This document shows positions 10,494 to 22,388 of a stretch of DNA of 64,000 nt, piece by piece. A program made the position numbers and the translations under genes. The DNA comes from Clonostachys chloroleuca (taxonomy: Eukaryota > Ascomycota > Sordariomycetes > Hypocreales > Bionectriaceae), in contig JBANAY010000003.1 of assembly GCA_037952775.1 (NCBI GenBank), positions 36,022,001 to 36,086,000 on the forward strand, given 5' to 3'. Each line of letters opens with the position of its first letter. Position 1 is the stretch's first letter. The notes beneath the pieces were generated by a model. That model was not told where the DNA came from. It did no database searches and saw nothing but the letters and a program-made list of their open reading frames with translations.

Positions 10494-13400
10494 ATGGTGC
10501 GTGTCACGGACGAGGTGCTTCTCTCGGCAGAGCACCTTACTCTTTACCATGCCTCGGATCCTCTTCTCGGGCACCAGCCAATTCTCATCTTCCACGGACC
10601 GTCAACAACTGCCAATTATACCCTGAATAGCTCTCGAGTCCAGGTTCATGTCTTTACTCCCGCCGGGTGCCAGTCTTTCCCCCGGCTTACTATCTCACCA
10701 AACTCGCCATTCTACTCCGTCGTCAACTACCTCCCCCGCGAGTTCCAGGGCGACGAGGTCTACCGAGGACTCGCCTTTGGTCTATTCAAATATTTCACTG
10801 AGCTCCCCGATGGCGTCAAAAATTACCTGAAGAACTTATACCCCACCAGGGGGCGACGGCCCGGCAGCGCACCGGCGTTATTCGGCGATCAGCATGCGGC
10901 AGATCTGGTGGCCTCCATGGTAACGAGCGAGAACGGTACTGAGGTAATCTCTGTCCTCCAGGAAGCACTTCAGACGCAGCACCTCAACAATGTGGATATC
11001 GACCTGGTTCTCCCCCCGGGCGCAATTGTTCCCCTACAGCCCGAGGATCTGGAGGAGGTGCCGGATGATGAAGACGGACTCTTCGACCCCACGCTGCGTC
11101 AGTATGGAGGGTACACTCCACTTGTTAAGGTGTTCGGAGACCCCGTGTTTCTGCCGACAAGCAAACTTAGACGAGCGCCCTCGAAACCGACAGCGTTGAA
11201 CCGAAACAAATCTTTCACCAAGGATCAGAAGTCCGAGTTGCGAATGAAGCTGAGTGAATTGGTTGATACGGAAGATCGCTATGTACATAAACTGGGAGAG
11301 TTGGTTCAGCACATTGCCAATGACTTTCGTGAGTCGGCAAAGAAAAGGGCCCCGGAGAGTTTGAGTCCGTCAGAGGAGGAGCTCGAGAGACTGTTCCCCA
11401 GGTCTGCGGATAGTATTCTTCAGATGAACTCGGGTTTCAGAGACGAGCTGAAGAGAATCATGGATGAGACGGAAGACGAGGCATGCAAAGACATGGAGGT
11501 CTCTACAGTTAACTTGCTGGGTTCGAAGCTGGGCGCAAGCGGGCGACACAGGGACCCCAGTGGCGCCCTTGCCATTGCCCGGCTGTTCTTGGAGTGGTTC
11601 CCTAAGTTTACTGGATGTTATCAGGACTACATCAAGGCGAGCCAACATTTCCCGACTCTCCTCAACTCGTTCCTCGATCAGCAGTCAAGCTTCAAGCAAA
11701 GGGTGGCTCAGAGAGGAGAGCAGGCCATGCGCTCGATTCTCATCGAGCCAGTCCAGAGGCTTCCAAGATACAGCCTGCTCATCGACCAAATTGTCGGGTG
11801 TCTCCCAATTACACATCCTGCGCTGCAACCTATGCTCAAGGCCAGGGATATTATTACGAACATCTGCTCCATGGACGAGCCCTTGCCGGACAAGCCCCAT
11901 ATCGCCAGCCGATTACGCAATATGGTTGAATCGTGGCCCATGGATCTTGAACCCCAAGGGCGGCTGGTTTTAGCCGCTGATTTCATCGAAGTCCTACCAC
12001 CATTCCAAGTGGCATCGAATGCATCTGACAAACCAGGCATTTTCCTCTTGTTCTCTGACTGTATTGTTATCCTAAAGCGGGTGAGTGGCACAATGTCTGG
12101 ACGTGACTTGGTTAGAGAGATTGAGAAGCCATCTGCTGCTGGCTTGTTAATATCAATGACGAACGCCGCGGGCGGCCCAGCCAACTATGAGTTCGTCTTC
12201 ACTGGTTGGCATAATCTTGCCGATGCCCGATTTAGCGAATCCGTCGATGGGTCGTTAGTCTGGATGACATCCACCCAGGATATGAAGGGCGCTCATGCTG
12301 GTGAGCACCGCATTAGCAAAGCTGTTACCTCACGGTGCTTCCTCCTCACCGAGACTATGGAGGGAAAGGCTGCTAAGTGGGGAGAGGACGTTGTAAAAGC
12401 CCGCGTCGAGGCACGATTCTCTGAAGCTGAGCGAGAGGACCCATGCTGGACGCTGCGGTCGACACGCATGCCCGATAGCAATCTTGGTATGCACGCTGCA
12501 GTATTCCAAGAAGGTGCCCACCAGCTCGTTGAAGGCCGCCGAGAACCTGCACCAATCCGCGTGGTGGTTGACAACGAGAAGGGCACTAAGGGGGCACCCG
12601 TAGGTCATTATGGCGTTGAGATTGTTGTCGAGGTCCGGAGTAACGATATGAAGCGGGTGTCGATGACGACTGTCGGCCTGAATGGAAAGGAATTCCAGGA
12701 CGACATTGCCATCGAGGACTTCTTGCCAACACTCTCACGGCGAAGTAAGCCCTACCTTTAGTATTATCTCCATCGTGTTGATCTACACTGACTTTTTTTT
12801 TACTAGTTATTCAACTCCTTAGCATCCAGTTCAGTGTTTCGAACATGCAGCTTACGGCCGCGATGGTCTCGTACTACTCGAAAACTCTTCGGCAGCTCCC
12901 TCTGGCTACTCGCGCGGAGAAGACTCGTTCATTCCTTGCAACATCTCCAGTCAAGATCTTCTCGAGCTTCTGGGCCGGGGGGTCAAATCAGAATCAAAAC
13001 GGCGGGGAGCTGTCGACATCTGGTTCTAGGAGCGGACGTCCTCTGTCTATCCACCGCAACAACAGCCAGCACTCATTCCTTAGCTCTCTCGGTTCCCTTC
13101 GAGGTAAAGACGGCGAAAAGATTGCAACCGAGGAGATTCGTCCAGAGAATCCTCTTGTCCGCCTTGAGCGGACCTTTGTCGGCTACGTCGCGGCTCTGCA
13201 GTCTCGTAAGGGTCTCATTATTGGACGCACATTACTTAACCGTGCCATGACGGACGAACTCGTTGTCAACGACTTTTACAACAAGTTGATCGAGATGCCT
13301 TATGAGATTGAAGCCACTTCGGAGCTTGTCTCAACTGAGGTTATCTTCGTCGCCTTCGAGAAGTTCCTCAGAATTGCTTGGACTGAGCAAATGGGGCCTG

Positions 13401-15109
13401 TTATGTCCATGCAGTCGATGAATACACTCCAGGAGCGCGCCAACAAGAAGGTTCCTGGAGAGTTTGCTGATTTTGTCAACTTCTTGTTTGGAGATATGGC
13501 GCCACAGAATCGGAGAGCCTTTACTTCGATGATCAAGCTCCTCGCTGATTTACTAGACGGATGCGGGAATGACAGTGATCGAGGAGCATTGACTCTTGCA
13601 TTCTCTGAGCTTCTAGTATATGATGGTTCTGCCCCCAACTACATCAACTTGCTCGATCGGCTGGTCGAGGACTGTGACCGTATTTTCGAGGAGCCAGGTT
13701 TAAATCACAGCTTTAACCTCGGCAGCCAAGCGTATGAGTCTATTAACTCAGCTATCCGAGGAAATAAGTCGTACACGGGATCCGTCACTTCAAACACCTC
13801 ATCATTGCGACGGAAGTTTGGTTTTGATACCTTGCTCCGCCAGAATAGCAAGGACGAGCGTTCATCCGTCTGGCGAACATTGAGCAAGCATCGGAATCCT
13901 GCTACTGGCGAGACATCGACTCTTACTCGGACACCTATAGGCCGCGCTGAGACGATGGATGATGGTGCGCTATCCAAGAGGATGCTTCGTCGTCCAGGAT
14001 CTCGCGACCGACCCCCCATTGCCGGGGCTTTCGACGACTCCAGTCGCCCCCCCAGCTCCTATCGATTGGACTTTTCGCTGAGCACGATCGGCGAGCCTGA
14101 TAATGAGATGGGGACAGTGCGACCCAAGAAGAAGCGCCGGAGCTCTCTGTCAGATCTCAAGAGTCTGATGGCCGCGGCTACGCTGACCGACGATCAAGAA
14201 GAGGCAGCTGAGCCCGAGCCGCAGCCGCAACCGTTGCAAGACACGAAGCAAACATCAGAAAAGTTTAACTCCAGCCCAAGAAGCCCCAAAGCACCGTCAC
14301 CTTCAAGGATTCCGATTAGTAGTCCCAGCGCATCCCAAAGTCTCCGGTCACCAAGGCAGAAAGAGAATGTGACGGATTATTTCCAGGGTGCGGCTCCTTC
14401 GGCGGGGTCCCCTGTCAAACGGGAGTCCCCCTCCAAGCACCGGCACTCCAAGACACTCTCCACTTCCCACATACCTACGCTGAGACCGGCCAGGTCAGGG
14501 AACTCGGGAGCCGACTCGCCCACGCGCCTTGGCTCGTCGTCGAGCCCTACACGCTCCCCTCAGAGGCTGCGCCTGCAATCGCCACAGAAACTGCGCGAAC
14601 GACTGGCGACGGAGAAGAAGGCGCTGGAAGAGGTCGACACAGCGCTCAAGTCCGAGCTCTCAAAGATTGGAGAAGAAATGGCACGTGTTAACAATGCCAG
14701 CCTCTCTGGCTCCCAGGGCGGCGGCGGCGCGGACCTCGGACGCCTGCTGAACAGGTTCAAGGCCCTGGAGGCCAGGATACCCGAAGTCATGCTGGAGCTC
14801 GGGGACAAGCAGTCCTTGCTCCAGCGGGACATGGACAACACGGTGAGGGCCTCCGAGGCCAAGGTCAAGGCCATCGACCAACTCTACAAGGAGACGAAGG
14901 CGGAGAATGAGCTCCTCTACGAGAAGTTCAACGAGGACCTGGGCAAGATTGTCCAGGCCATCAAGGGCAAGGGCAAGGAGGGCAAGGAGGAGCTGATGGT
15001 AAAGCTCAAGAAGCAGAGCGAGGAGGCGGCCCGGATGAAGATGGAGAACGAGAAACTCAAGAGAGAGAATGTGAGCCTGCGGGCGGCGCTGAAGGGGACG
15101 GCCGAATAA
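10494..15109 (+). CDS. bud3: Bud3-type Rho guanine nucleotide exchange factor
   Basis: Two exons (10494-12744 and 12807-15109) joined over a GTAAGC...TAG intron with a T-rich 3' end give 1517 aa. Filamentous-fungal Bud3 is a RhoGEF for Rho4 that marks septation sites and works with Bud4 and septins. In order: a conserved N-terminal domain with LFGDQHAADLVASMVTSENG (about residues 135-160), a DH (Dbl-homology) domain at about 243-440 with the typical helix IEPVQRLPRYSLLIDQIVG, a PH-like region after it, then an exon-2 domain, a Ser/Pro/Arg-rich disordered stretch (about 1150-1330) and a C-terminal coiled coil (about 1340-1515, KLREKERLxxEKK-like heptads). The ATG at 10494 sits in a good context (ACCATGG). 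The gene is intact, with no frame problem, unlike several neighbours. Confidence 0.88.
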
Positions 15110-15495
15110 GTGATTCTCTCCCTGGCAAGGCTCGGGATGGTCCCCGTTGGGCATTGTTGGTTACGTGATGATGAATGATGGCGGTTTTAACACGGTCAAA
15201 CGGAGGGGGGGCGGGAGGAAGCGGTTTTCATTTCTGGCATCATTTATGGGAGCTCTGTTTTGGAAGGCTTTTTTGTTTAATACGGGTTGGGTTTCACGAG
15301 GGCAGCAAATGGATTTTTACGACTGTGTTGGCATGTTTGCTGTATTCTAGGCATAGGGAGAAGAGGTTTCGCGGGCATGATCTGGAAGCCGAGATGACCG
15401 GGTGGGAACACAAGCACGAAAATATGTCTACGAAAGGGAAAAGGTTGATGTTGGTAGACTTGATGAATGCGATGTGTTACGATGATTATGATTAC
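15110..15495. other. Intergenic region between convergent bud3 and rev7
   Basis: A 386-bp stretch between two 3' ends. It would hold both terminators. Only a short G-rich plus-strand ORF is present, with no recognisable family. Confidence 0.5.
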
Positions 15496-16835
15496 TTATT
15501 TTTCTTGTGGTGGTGCTGTCTTGACCCTATGTGATAACGCAGCAGGAGTAGCCGAAGTAGACGAGGCCTTTAGTGCAGGCGCAGGCGTTGGCTTTGGTTT
15601 CGACTTTGACCTTGACTGTGACTTTGATTTCGACTTTGGCGTTGACTTTGTCCTGGGTTTTGAGATCCGGGTTGGCTTTTTCTCGCTTTCCTGGACGGGC
15701 ACGTCTTTGAACTGGACGCGCTTCCCAGACCCGGGCGTTTTCTTCAGAATGGAGGGCAGCTCCTTGGGTTCCGACGCAGGGCCCGCTGGATTTGGCTTCG
15801 CTTCGGGCTTCTTCTCCGCAGGTTTCTCCGGCTTCTTGAAGAACGGAGGTCTGGGCTTTGACAGCTCTGCCCAGCATTCGAAGAACATGGGCCCCGCCTG
15901 GACGGCGCGGACGGGAGCCATGGTTTCCGTGCGGCGGGCTGGGATCTTACCTTTTACCCGGCGCTTCTGTTTCTGCTGCTGGTTTTGTTTTTGCTTATCT
16001 TGCAGTAGGGGATTTAGCCTCTGCCGATTTGGCGGTGCTGCTATCCATGGGCGGGGATGCTTGGGATAGAGTTAGTTCTTGTTCTTAAACTATTTTATAA
16101 AAAATCCTCTTAGTTGGAGAGCAAGGACAGGATACTTACCGTGGCTGGGGCAGGTGTCCCTTTACGGATGTCCACCGCCAGCGTGAAAGTACACCCCTTG
16201 GGCAGGGCCGGTAGCCTCTCAGCCACGTACGAAAGATTCCTCAGGGCGCCCCTCAACGCCTCATTGACATCAGTCCAATTGATTAGTTCCTCTTCTTCCA
16301 CGTCGTCGTCGGGTAATTCAATCTCCCCTTCCTCGTCACCCTCCTCCCCTTCTTCCTCGATCACATCATAACCATAAATTGGTTGCTCCTCCTCTTCCTC
16401 CTCCTCTTCTTCCTCGTCGACCTCAACCCCGTCGTCATCACCAAGCCCGTCGTCCTCATCCACGGCGGGTTCGGCAGATGGATCCTGCCAAGCCGGGAAG
16501 GAACCCACGTCGAAGACCCACCTCTCGAGGACGGAGAACGAGTCCGGCGCGTGGATGACGAAGACGATCTTCTCCACGGTCGCGCGCGTAAGCTGGACCT
16601 TGACGGCGGACACGGCGTCGAGGACCCATTTGCAGACCTTGGGGTGGCGAGACTGGTGGACGGGGAGGTTGTACGCCCGCGCGGTGAGAAAGGTTGTCTG
16701 CGGGTAGAGGGAGCGGTAGTAGAGGAGGGAGTGGATGGAAAGCGTGAGGAAGGAGGTGAAGGAGGAGAGGAGCTCTGAGGCTTCGGAGGCGGGGAGGGAG
16801 GTGGCTTCCGTGGCCTCCTCCGGAGCGGCGGCCAT
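15496..16835 (-). CDS. rev7: Rev7/MAD2B HORMA-domain protein
   Basis: Two exons, 16835-16140 and 16059-15496, with a GTAAGT donor and an AAG acceptor (intron 16060-16139), give 419 aa. Rev7 is the HORMA subunit of translesion polymerase zeta and an adaptor in DNA-break repair. The N-terminal HORMA core is clear (SSFTSFLTLSIHSLLYYRSL, ARAYNLPVHQSRHPKV). Exon 2 supplies HPRPWI and the safety-belt end TMAPVRAVQAGPMFFECW. The second exon has no ATG start of its own that would make sense of this motif, so it belongs here and is not a separate gene. Two oddities: a roughly 60-residue Asp/Glu insert (about residues 125-184) and a Lys/Pro/Ser-rich tail of about 120 residues after the HORMA fold. The start is the ATG in context GCCATGGCC; upstream in-frame sequence begins only with GTG. 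Confidence 0.85.
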
Positions 16836-17549
16836 GGCTTTTTGGGGGATTACATGTATGATTGCGCTTTTGGAGTTGCGGCGCCTGGAGGGAGAGATCG
16901 TGAATGCGCATGTCGGGGATGACACGAGTTGAACACGAGGTCACGTGAGAGCCTTAGGAGTTAAGCCATTGCGTCATTGTTCGCTACCGAACCACCGAAC
17001 TAATTGCACCTATCGAGGTATGCGGTGGTTGTTAGTCAAATTTCTGTCTGGTCAAAACATAGGTAAATGGAAAAATAAACATTTTGATATTTGGTGTTGA
17101 ACTCGATTCTACAGATTGTAGGAAGTTTGGGGCTTGTTCAGCAGTTACCAAGTCTATGAATCAGGAGTTCCTGCTCCAAAGCAACTCTAATGAGTTGCGA
17201 TGTCATCTTTGGGCGAAGGTGAGCTTGGACATGGTGTCGAGGATTCATACATGTACCTTGATGGTCGTGATTGTTGCCCCAGCCTCCAACCAATTTTTCA
17301 TCCAGGCAGTGTTTGACTTCTGTGTACTCACACGAGAGAGCGTAAAATATGGCTACCGTGATGAGCTCGGAGAGAGTTTCCGTGATGGATTCCTCGTCCT
17401 GCAGAAAGTGTTGAGCACACCGTACAGTCTACCTAGGTAGTCACCGACGGGGAAGATCGCATCGTCTTTCTTGTTGGAGAATTCAACATCAATAGACCGA
17501 AGGAGTTTCTACAGGATCAACCACAGAGTTAAGCAAGAGACTCAATCAT
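16836..17549. other. Intergenic region, rev7 promoter side and NLR 3' side
   Basis: About 710 bp upstream of rev7 and downstream of the NACHT-WD40 gene. A 118-codon plus-strand ORF (17084-17440) has no recognisable features and I do not call it. This is where conserved core sequence gives way to the accessory stretch. Confidence 0.4.
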
Positions 17550-20500
17550 TCATGGCCCAAAAGCCGTTGGAGAACGGATGGTGATAGTGAATACACCCCG
17601 ACCGTCAGACACGAAAGCTAATGCCGATTTTCTCGCACATTTATAAAGAGACCGGTATGCCGACGGCAACCACAGAACATTGCGAGAGTTGCAAGTCACC
17701 CACTTGCCGTCCGCGCTTACTCCAATATCGCAGCGTTCATCTTGCAGATCAGCGGCGGTCCCTGACCCCGACGATGATATATAGTCTGCAAGGGCAAATG
17801 TAGCTATATCCGTATAAATTTTCGAACCATCTCCACTGAATTCGAGATATAGCTCTTTTCTCATGCCCCATGGGCCTGTCCATCGTACTGCTTTCAAAGA
17901 GTAGTCAATGGTCGCTACACAAGCACCAGTCACCATGTCCCAGAGCTTTATGACATCCGAGCTTGATGCAAGCCAGTTCGAGTCCGGCGAGAATGCAAGA
18001 CCGGAAATCAAGGCAATGTGGCCATCGAGTGTTGCTTCTATACATGCGCCTGCCATATCCCAGAGCTTTATAGTTTTGTCGAATGAGCCTGATGCAAGCC
18101 ATCTTGAGTCCGAGGAGAATGCAATCGCGCTGATCCGCTCATGATGACCCGTGAGTGTAGCTATGCAGGCGCCTGTCTTATCCCATAGCCTTACTAGACC
18201 ATGAGGTGATCCTGATGCAAGCCACTTTGAATTCGGTGAGATTTCCAGGCACTGATCATCATCATCATACCCTTCAATAGTCGCCAGGCAGATAGCTGTC
18301 GCTGCATCCCATAGCTTTATAGTTCTGTCTCCTGATCTTGATGCAAGCCAGCTTGAATCAACAGAGATTGCAATCTGATGGACGTTCATATCGTGGCCCG
18401 AAGTGTTGCTCTACAGGCCCCAGTAATGTCCCAGAGTCTTATAGTTGTATCATACGAGCCTGTTGCAAACCATTTTGAGTCCTGAGAGAATTCGATACAG
18501 GAAACAGTGTCTTTGTGACCCTCATATACGCTTATACAGTCACCTGTCATATCCAATAACTCCATGAAATTTTCAGATGACAGTGTTGTAAGAAACTTTG
18601 AGTCTGAAGGGAACCCCATAAGAGATCTGGTACTTTCGTATCTTTCAGTTGGCTCAACATAAGTGCCTATCGTATCCCATAACTCTAGTGTCTTGCTAAG
18701 TGATCCTGATGCAAGCCGGTTCGAGTCAGGAGAGAAAGCGATCGTACAGAACCGAGTGTCTGGGGTTTCATATGTTGCTTTACAGGTGCCTGTCTCTATA
18801 TCCCTGATCTTTATTGTATTAGAGGATGATGCAAGCCAGTTTGAGCCAGGAGAGAATGCAACCGTGCTGATATATCTATCATGGTCCTCAAATGTTGCGA
18901 TACAGGCACTTGTTTCTATATCCCACAGTTTTATAGTTTTATCGAATGAGCCTGATGCAAGCCATCTTGAGTTCGGCGAGAATGCAATACAGCGAACTGA
19001 GTCATTATGGCCTTCAAATGTTGCCAGATTAATGTCAGTCTCTATATCCCATAATTTGATCGTTCGATCCTCCGAACCTGATGCAAGACGGCTTGAATCG
19101 GTTGAAAACGAAATCGCTGGAATGTCGCCGCTATGGCCCTCAAGCGACACGGTATTATGGCTTGGGCCGATTTTCCATAGCTGCACTACGCAGTCGTTTA
19201 GCCCTGACTCTGACCATGAGAGCCAACGTAGATCGGATGAGAAAGCGGCTCCAAACACAAAAGAATTGGTCTCAAATGTTGCGATGCAAGCGCCTGTTGT
19301 CGTATTCCAAAGCTTTACCGTTCCATAGTCTGACACTGATGCAATCTGACTTGAGTCTGGCGAGGATGCGATAGTACGGATCGGTTCACAATGTCCCCTG
19401 AGTGTTGTCCTCAGGGCACCTGTTCTTGCATCCCACAATTTGACTGTTTGATCTATTGAGCCTGATGCAATCCAGCTCGAGTCTGACGAGAATATAACGG
19501 TCTCCACGGCACTTCTGTGACCCTCGAGCGTTGCTAGACACGCGCCCCAGCTGGGCTCTGCCTCTGGTGGCGGCGAAGATATCCAATTTGGAAATAAATG
19601 GCTGAAAGTCCTTCGGACAATGCTTTGATAAGGTGCGAATACAGTTACTGTACAGTAGATTTGAAGAGGCCAGGAGCCGACGACTGATCCATAGCTGAAT
19701 AGAACGCGTTGTGTATCGCGAAGAAAGCGTTCTATTTCACAGTTATTGGAAACCTAGAAATTTGGTCAATTCATCTGTCAAGAGAGAATCATAGATTGAC
19801 TTACATGAAGTAGTTCCACCAAATCGTTGATCATGAGCAGGCTCTCTGACATATTCCCCAAGAGACTCAAAGCTTCAAGCCAATAAAGGAGATGGGAAGT
19901 TAGAAATCGGTGAACCTGGTCATTATCTTGTATCGCCTGTTTGCTCTCTTTCCAGTGGAACACCCAGTAGCGGCAAGCATACTGCACTTCAGGCGGCAAG
20001 CAGGCATCAATGGTTTTCTGATCGACCTCAGTTCGAGATGTTCCTGGGTGTTTTAGGTTGCAGATATCTTGCTTGAGGGCGGTCCCCGTAGAAAGTAGCC
20101 TTAGACAGTCGAGTGCTAACTGGGAATGGGCCCGGTGCTCGTCAATCCAGAACGGAAACTCTTCTGGCTTCCCACCTTTCTCAGGATCGACGAGGAAGTC
20201 GCGAAAGGATAAATGGAGCAGCTGTATTGGTTTATCTGGATCCGGGGGTATCCGTAGGACAGAGTGAAGGTAGTCTAGCTGGTCTTCGATGGTGTCTAGC
20301 GGGATATCCAGGAGCTGAGCGAGCGAACATGACGATAGAGGACTACCGAGGATAACAATAGAGCCAGCAATTCTTTTAAATCTCTTTACTACCTCTTTCT
20401 TCTGTGACTCATTCAGCCCCGCAAGAAGCCGATCAGTGACGGGAAGATAGGTTGCGTCGAGTTTAGATTTCCGATCTCCCTGGCGCTCTAGGATTCTTTC

Positions 20501-21863
20501 TAGCTGGTCTCTTGGGCCACCGAGCCTTCGATCCTGGATGAAGCGGCAGACTGTGGCGGCAAAAAATGAACAGAGGAATAGCCATTTCAACAAGCTTCTG
20601 GATTTGCTTCGGTGCAGGCCAGCTAGGTGGCAACGGCCGATTCGGCCGCGCTTTGTTGTAATCCAGCCGGATACGAGCAAGTTCGTGCCCCAGGAAAACC
20701 GTGATGTCATTCTTGATAATCGGTTTAGGAATCTCTTGCAAAATCAGATCCGTGTACTCGCCGGCAATGTCGTTAAAACCAAGCTGGATAGGTAGCTCAG
20801 GTCTACTGGTAACAAAAGCCTTCAGGCAAATGTGTGAGAAACCCTTCACTCGGGACAGTAGGTGAATAATTCTCTTCACGTCCTCAAGGTACTCGCATTC
20901 GTCAAGTGCGTCAACAACTATGACCAGAGTTTGCCGCTGGGAGGGTTTGGGGAGTTGCTGTATCGGCTTGACGATGAGGCGATCAAACTGATCGCTGAGG
21001 GCCTTGTTATTAATAGAAGGATCAGCCTCGACCTCATTACGCACGAGGGGGACCAGTGATGGTAGCTGGCGGGCAACCTGAGTAATTATCGTGGGGAAGA
21101 AGAATGCCGCACGCCCGCGATCGCCCTCGCCTCGCTTGAAGAAGAAGCTGGCACCGAGCTTGTTCTTGTCTGCAAGCTCCTGGGATACTGTTCTCGCTAT
21201 TGTAGACTTTCCAGTGCCAGCCATGCCGTTCAGCCAGAAAATGGTCTTGCTGTTATCGAAATCAAGCCATGTGAGTACTTGGTTTATGAGATCTGTCCGA
21301 GTGCCGGGGTAGCATCTCGCGTTATCAGCGTCGGAGTGAGCATCAAAACCTGCACGTTCTACGGTACGCAGCTTGGTCAGGATGATTTCATGATGAACGC
21401 TAGCTAGCTGTGTTCTTGATGATCGATTAGTAGGATGGGCTGAAGGTCATGGTGACAATACATACGCTTGATGGATCTGAAGATCCAGAGAGATGGATGT
21501 CCTACATCGCTCTATCTTAGTGATGATATCGGCCACTTCTCCCTTCTTGAATGGCCATTTTAGGCCCCTGACCTCCATTCCCTGCTGGAGTCTGGCAACG
21601 ATGAGGGTTAGCTGCAATCGACAATCCTCAATACACTTGTGTATGTTCTGTGACGCTTCGACCTGGGGGGCATTTGGGCCATCGAGAAGGCGTTTGACCT
21701 CTCCTAGCGTAACCACCAACCTGTCGGCTTCTTTGAGAATGGATCGAACCTCGCGTGGCGCAGCCTTGACGCCAGCACAATATTCGGAACACTGCACGCC
21801 AACTTTGATGAACATATCAACAACAGTTGCCACGTTCACAGCAAGACCAAAGAGCTCAGCCAT
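17550..21863 (-). CDS. NACHT-WD40 STAND (NLR-like) protein with Helo-like N-terminus, two frameshifts as assembled
   Basis: Three exons (21863-21466, 21399-19805, 19753-17550) sum to 1398 codons. Fungal STAND proteins are signal-dependent switches in heterokaryon incompatibility and cell death. The N-terminal domain starts MAELFGLAVNVATVVD and contains KWPFKKGEVADIITKIER, like the Helo-like N-domain of fungal STANDs. The NACHT P-loop is NGMAGTGKST and the Walker B is LVIVVDALDE, followed by LHLSFRDFLVDPEKGG. Thirteen WD40 units follow (core GH...AFSPDSxWLASGSxDKTIKLWD), then a C-terminal cap. The frame breaks twice: an extra base in the A6/T6 run 20561-20566, where the expected reading is IPLFIFAATVCRFI, and a missing base in the C3/G3 run 18397-18399, just before WD unit 10. 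The two changes cancel in total length. Either the gene is a young pseudogene or the runs are miscalled. Confidence 0.88.
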
Positions 21864-22388
21864 AATGGCCAAGACACCTTTCTAGAGTTGCCAGGATGGT
21901 AAGAGCGATGAGAGGGACCTTGGTGGTTACCAAACCTCTACCCCGCTCGATGTATGTTGGCGTTTCGCCCAGGCGCCCTTGCTCCTTGCATTCTGTTGGT
22001 TGGTCACGACTGGGTGCCACTTTATGCAGTATGCTTGAATTTGAGTGGCTGACACTGAGATGTGAGTACTCTGGGCAAGTGTTCCCGGGTTTGGTTGCAT
22101 GAACACTATGAAGGGAGTTTTCTGGACAGGTTGTTTGAGAGGGGTTTTGTTTTCTGCAAGACGGGGGCAGTAGTATGATTGTAGAAAGAGGAATCACAGT
22201 ATGCCAGCACAAGAAGCGCCGGATTTTCTTCATTACGTGATGGACAAATAAGGTACAAGAAAACTCATCATGGGAGAACAGGCCGTCAACGGGAGAGCGC
22301 TGGGGGTATGCTACATGCAGGTATCGATTCTCCATCCAGCACTCTTGCTCGCGAGAGAAACACCAAGGAAAAGAGACACTACCCTACG
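21864..22388. other. Intergenic region upstream of the NLR gene
   Basis: About 525 bp between the NLR start and the 3' end of the arrestin-like gene, both on the minus strand. It should contain the NLR promoter. ORFs here are antisense or random, with no known family. Confidence 0.4.

Noticed and set aside
15496..15921. Separate Lys/Pro-rich small gene
   Set aside because: The same frame continues upstream into HPRPWI and the HORMA safety-belt motif, so it is exon 2 of rev7.
17696..17705. CACCCACTTG inside the NLR gene, resembling the element terminus
   Set aside because: It encodes part of the conserved C-terminal segment (GKWVTC) and has no partner end or target duplication.
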